Origin: Pseudodesulfovibrio sp.
GTDB taxonomy: Bacteria; Desulfobacterota; Desulfovibrionia; Desulfovibrionales; Desulfovibrionaceae
DNA length: 22,885 bases
Reading direction: 5' to 3'
NCBI GenBank assembly: GCA_022712815.1
Contig: JAFLJW010000208.1
Coordinates: 1-22,885 of the forward strand
In this document: piece by piece, positions 21,995 through 22,885 of the stretch
Numbering within the stretch: the stretch's first letter is position 1
Layout: the number at the start of each line of letters is the position of its first letter
Program-made: the position numbers and the translations under genes
Notes under the pieces: model-generated
Database searches by the model: none
What the model was told of the DNA's origin: nothing
The model's input: the letters and a program-made list of their open reading frames with translations, nothing else

Positions 21995-22616
21995 TCAGCA
22001 AGATTTCATAACTCTTTTGGAAAGAGTGCGCGCCCTTGAGGCCCAGTTGGGCACGTTGATCCAGCGTGGCGAAGTGGTCTCCACCAGCGAAGAGGCCGGG
22101 CGCAATCCTGCACTTGATGTCCTTTCCTATGCTGGTTCCCCGGATACCAAGCTGGAGCGCCTCCAGGATTATGGATTTGCTTCCCGTCCGCTGCCCGGTT
22201 CCGAGGCCGCCGTGCTTTGGGTTAACGGCAAGCGTGATGTGGCGTTGGTTATTTCCGTTGCCGACCGGCGATATCGCCTTGTCCTGGAGGAAGGCGATGC
22301 CGCTCTCTATGACCATCGAGGCCAGAAGGTCCATCTGCATGATAATGGCATGGACGTGAAAGTGATCGGTAACTTGGAGGCCGAAGTAACAAAGGCTGCG
22401 ATCATTGATTGTCCGCAGACGCACCTGACCGGCAACCTCTATGTGGGCGGCGACCTTGTGGTCAAAGGCATTGGCTCCGGTGATGGTGGTCCCATGCAAA
22501 TTTCTGGAGGTATTACCAACACGGGAGGCGACATCGTGTCCGATTCCATTGTGTTTGATACTCATACACATGACGAAGTGCAGAGTGGCCCTGACGATAC
22601 CGGAGGTCCAAAGTGA
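21987..22616 (+). CDS. Baseplate spike protein (Mu gp45/gpV-like)
   Basis: A 209-residue protein from ATG 21987 (MASQQDFITLLERVRALEAQLG); the frame is open upstream but that part overlaps the hub gene in an unlikely way. An OB-fold region at about residues 30-125 precedes a beta-helix (LTGNLYVGGDLVVKGIGSGDG). FDTHTHDEVQSG near the C-terminus has H193 and H195, the HxH motif that binds iron at the needle tip of Mu and P2 spikes. It pierces the outer membrane on contraction. The GTG of the next gene overlaps the stop. Confidence 0.92.
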   Translation: MASQQDFITLLERVRALEAQLGTLIQRGEVVSTSEEAGRNPALDVLSYAGSPDTKLERLQDYGFASRPLPGSEAAVLWVNGKRDVALVISVADRRYRLVLEEGDAALYDHRGQKVHLHDNGMDVKVIGNLEAEVTKAAIIDCPQTHLTGNLYVGGDLVVKGIGSGDGGPMQISGGITNTGGDIVSDSIVFDTHTHDEVQSGPDDTGGPK

Positions 22617-22885
22617 GTATAGCCCAAATTGAACAGCGCCCCGACTCTGCCGGATTCGACCTGGTCCGCGATCCGGACACCGGCCTGATCCTGATGGCCT
22701 CCACTGACCAGGAGCGGCAGACTGCGCTCACTATCATGTCCGTGTTTTCCAACCGTCTGGCAGCGGAAGCCGACGAACTCCCCGCAGGCACCAGTGACCG
22801 GCGAGGCTATTGGGGCGATTACCTTCTGCCGCGTATTCAGGGCGGCGTGGATCGCCTTGGGTCCAAGATTTGGACACTCAGTCGC
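22613..22885 (+). CDS. Mu gp46-like baseplate protein (partial, cut by window end)
   Basis: GTG 22613 overlaps the spike stop by 4 bases, and 91 codons fit before the window ends. SDRRGYWGDYLLP followed by RLGSKIWTLSR matches the GP46 family (R-RGW-GD and GS-LW-L motifs). It is a wedge component, the counterpart of P2 W. The order spike, gp46 is as in Mu. Confidence 0.85.
   Translation, partial: MSIAQIEQRPDSAGFDLVRDPDTGLILMASTDQERQTALTIMSVFSNRLAAEADELPAGTSDRRGYWGDYLLPRIQGGVDRLGSKIWTLSR

Noticed and set aside
1..22885. CRISPR array or insertion sequence
   Set aside because: No regularly spaced repeats of CRISPR length and no transposase or terminal inverted repeats of an IS were seen.

Overview
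The window is a host-chromosome/prophage junction followed by about 22.4 kb of prophage, nearly all read on the + strand. The base composition, the sulfate-reducer-like style of the prophage and its mix of Mu-like and lambda-like genes suggest a Desulfovibrio/Pseudodesulfovibrio-type bacterium. That host assignment is an inference from resemblance, not from a marker gene.

Left edge (1-432): the C-terminal end of an unidentified host gene (2-160), a short non-coding stretch, a strong bidirectional terminator (341-378), and on the minus strand the 3' half of a tRNA-Ala with anticodon CGC (386-432). Homology to a tRNA stops in the anticodon stem, and the missing 5' half is replaced by phage-like sequence. 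This is the signature of integration by a tyrosine recombinase into the anticodon loop. The phage DNA starts at about 431-433 and carries five AGGTRA-type repeats at 480-540. The intact tRNA and the integrase should lie beyond the right end.

Replication block (914-4762): a P4/D5-type SF3 helicase, an intergenic region with clustered GGTCC/GGACC repeats around an AT-rich core (candidate origin), a 49-codon ORF, a separate zinc-finger/Toprim-like primase, and an unknown 95-aa protein.

Head block (4755-13291): terminase small and large subunits (lambda gpA family), an Ogr/Delta-like zinc-finger protein matching the CX2CX22CX4C pattern exactly, an AT-rich insert encoding a lipoprotein and a secreted protein (a probable moron set between hairpins), a gpW-like joiner, a lambda-type portal, a fused prohead protease/major capsid gene with a strong internal ribosome site, a DUF2190 decoration protein and an FII-like adaptor.

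Tail block (13288-end): Z-like and U-like completion proteins, DUF2635, contractile sheath, tube, a tail chaperone with a T TTT TTA -1 frameshift site, tape measure, Mu gpN-like protein, baseplate J-like protein (out of the usual Mu order), gpP-like hub, gpV/gp45 spike and the start of gp46. Most neighbouring genes overlap by 1-8 bases or are separated by a few bases, so the block is probably one or two long late transcripts. The result is a mosaic: P4-like replication, lambda-like head, Mu/P2-like contractile tail, P2-like late activator and tRNA-targeted integration. No Mu-type transposase is present in the window.
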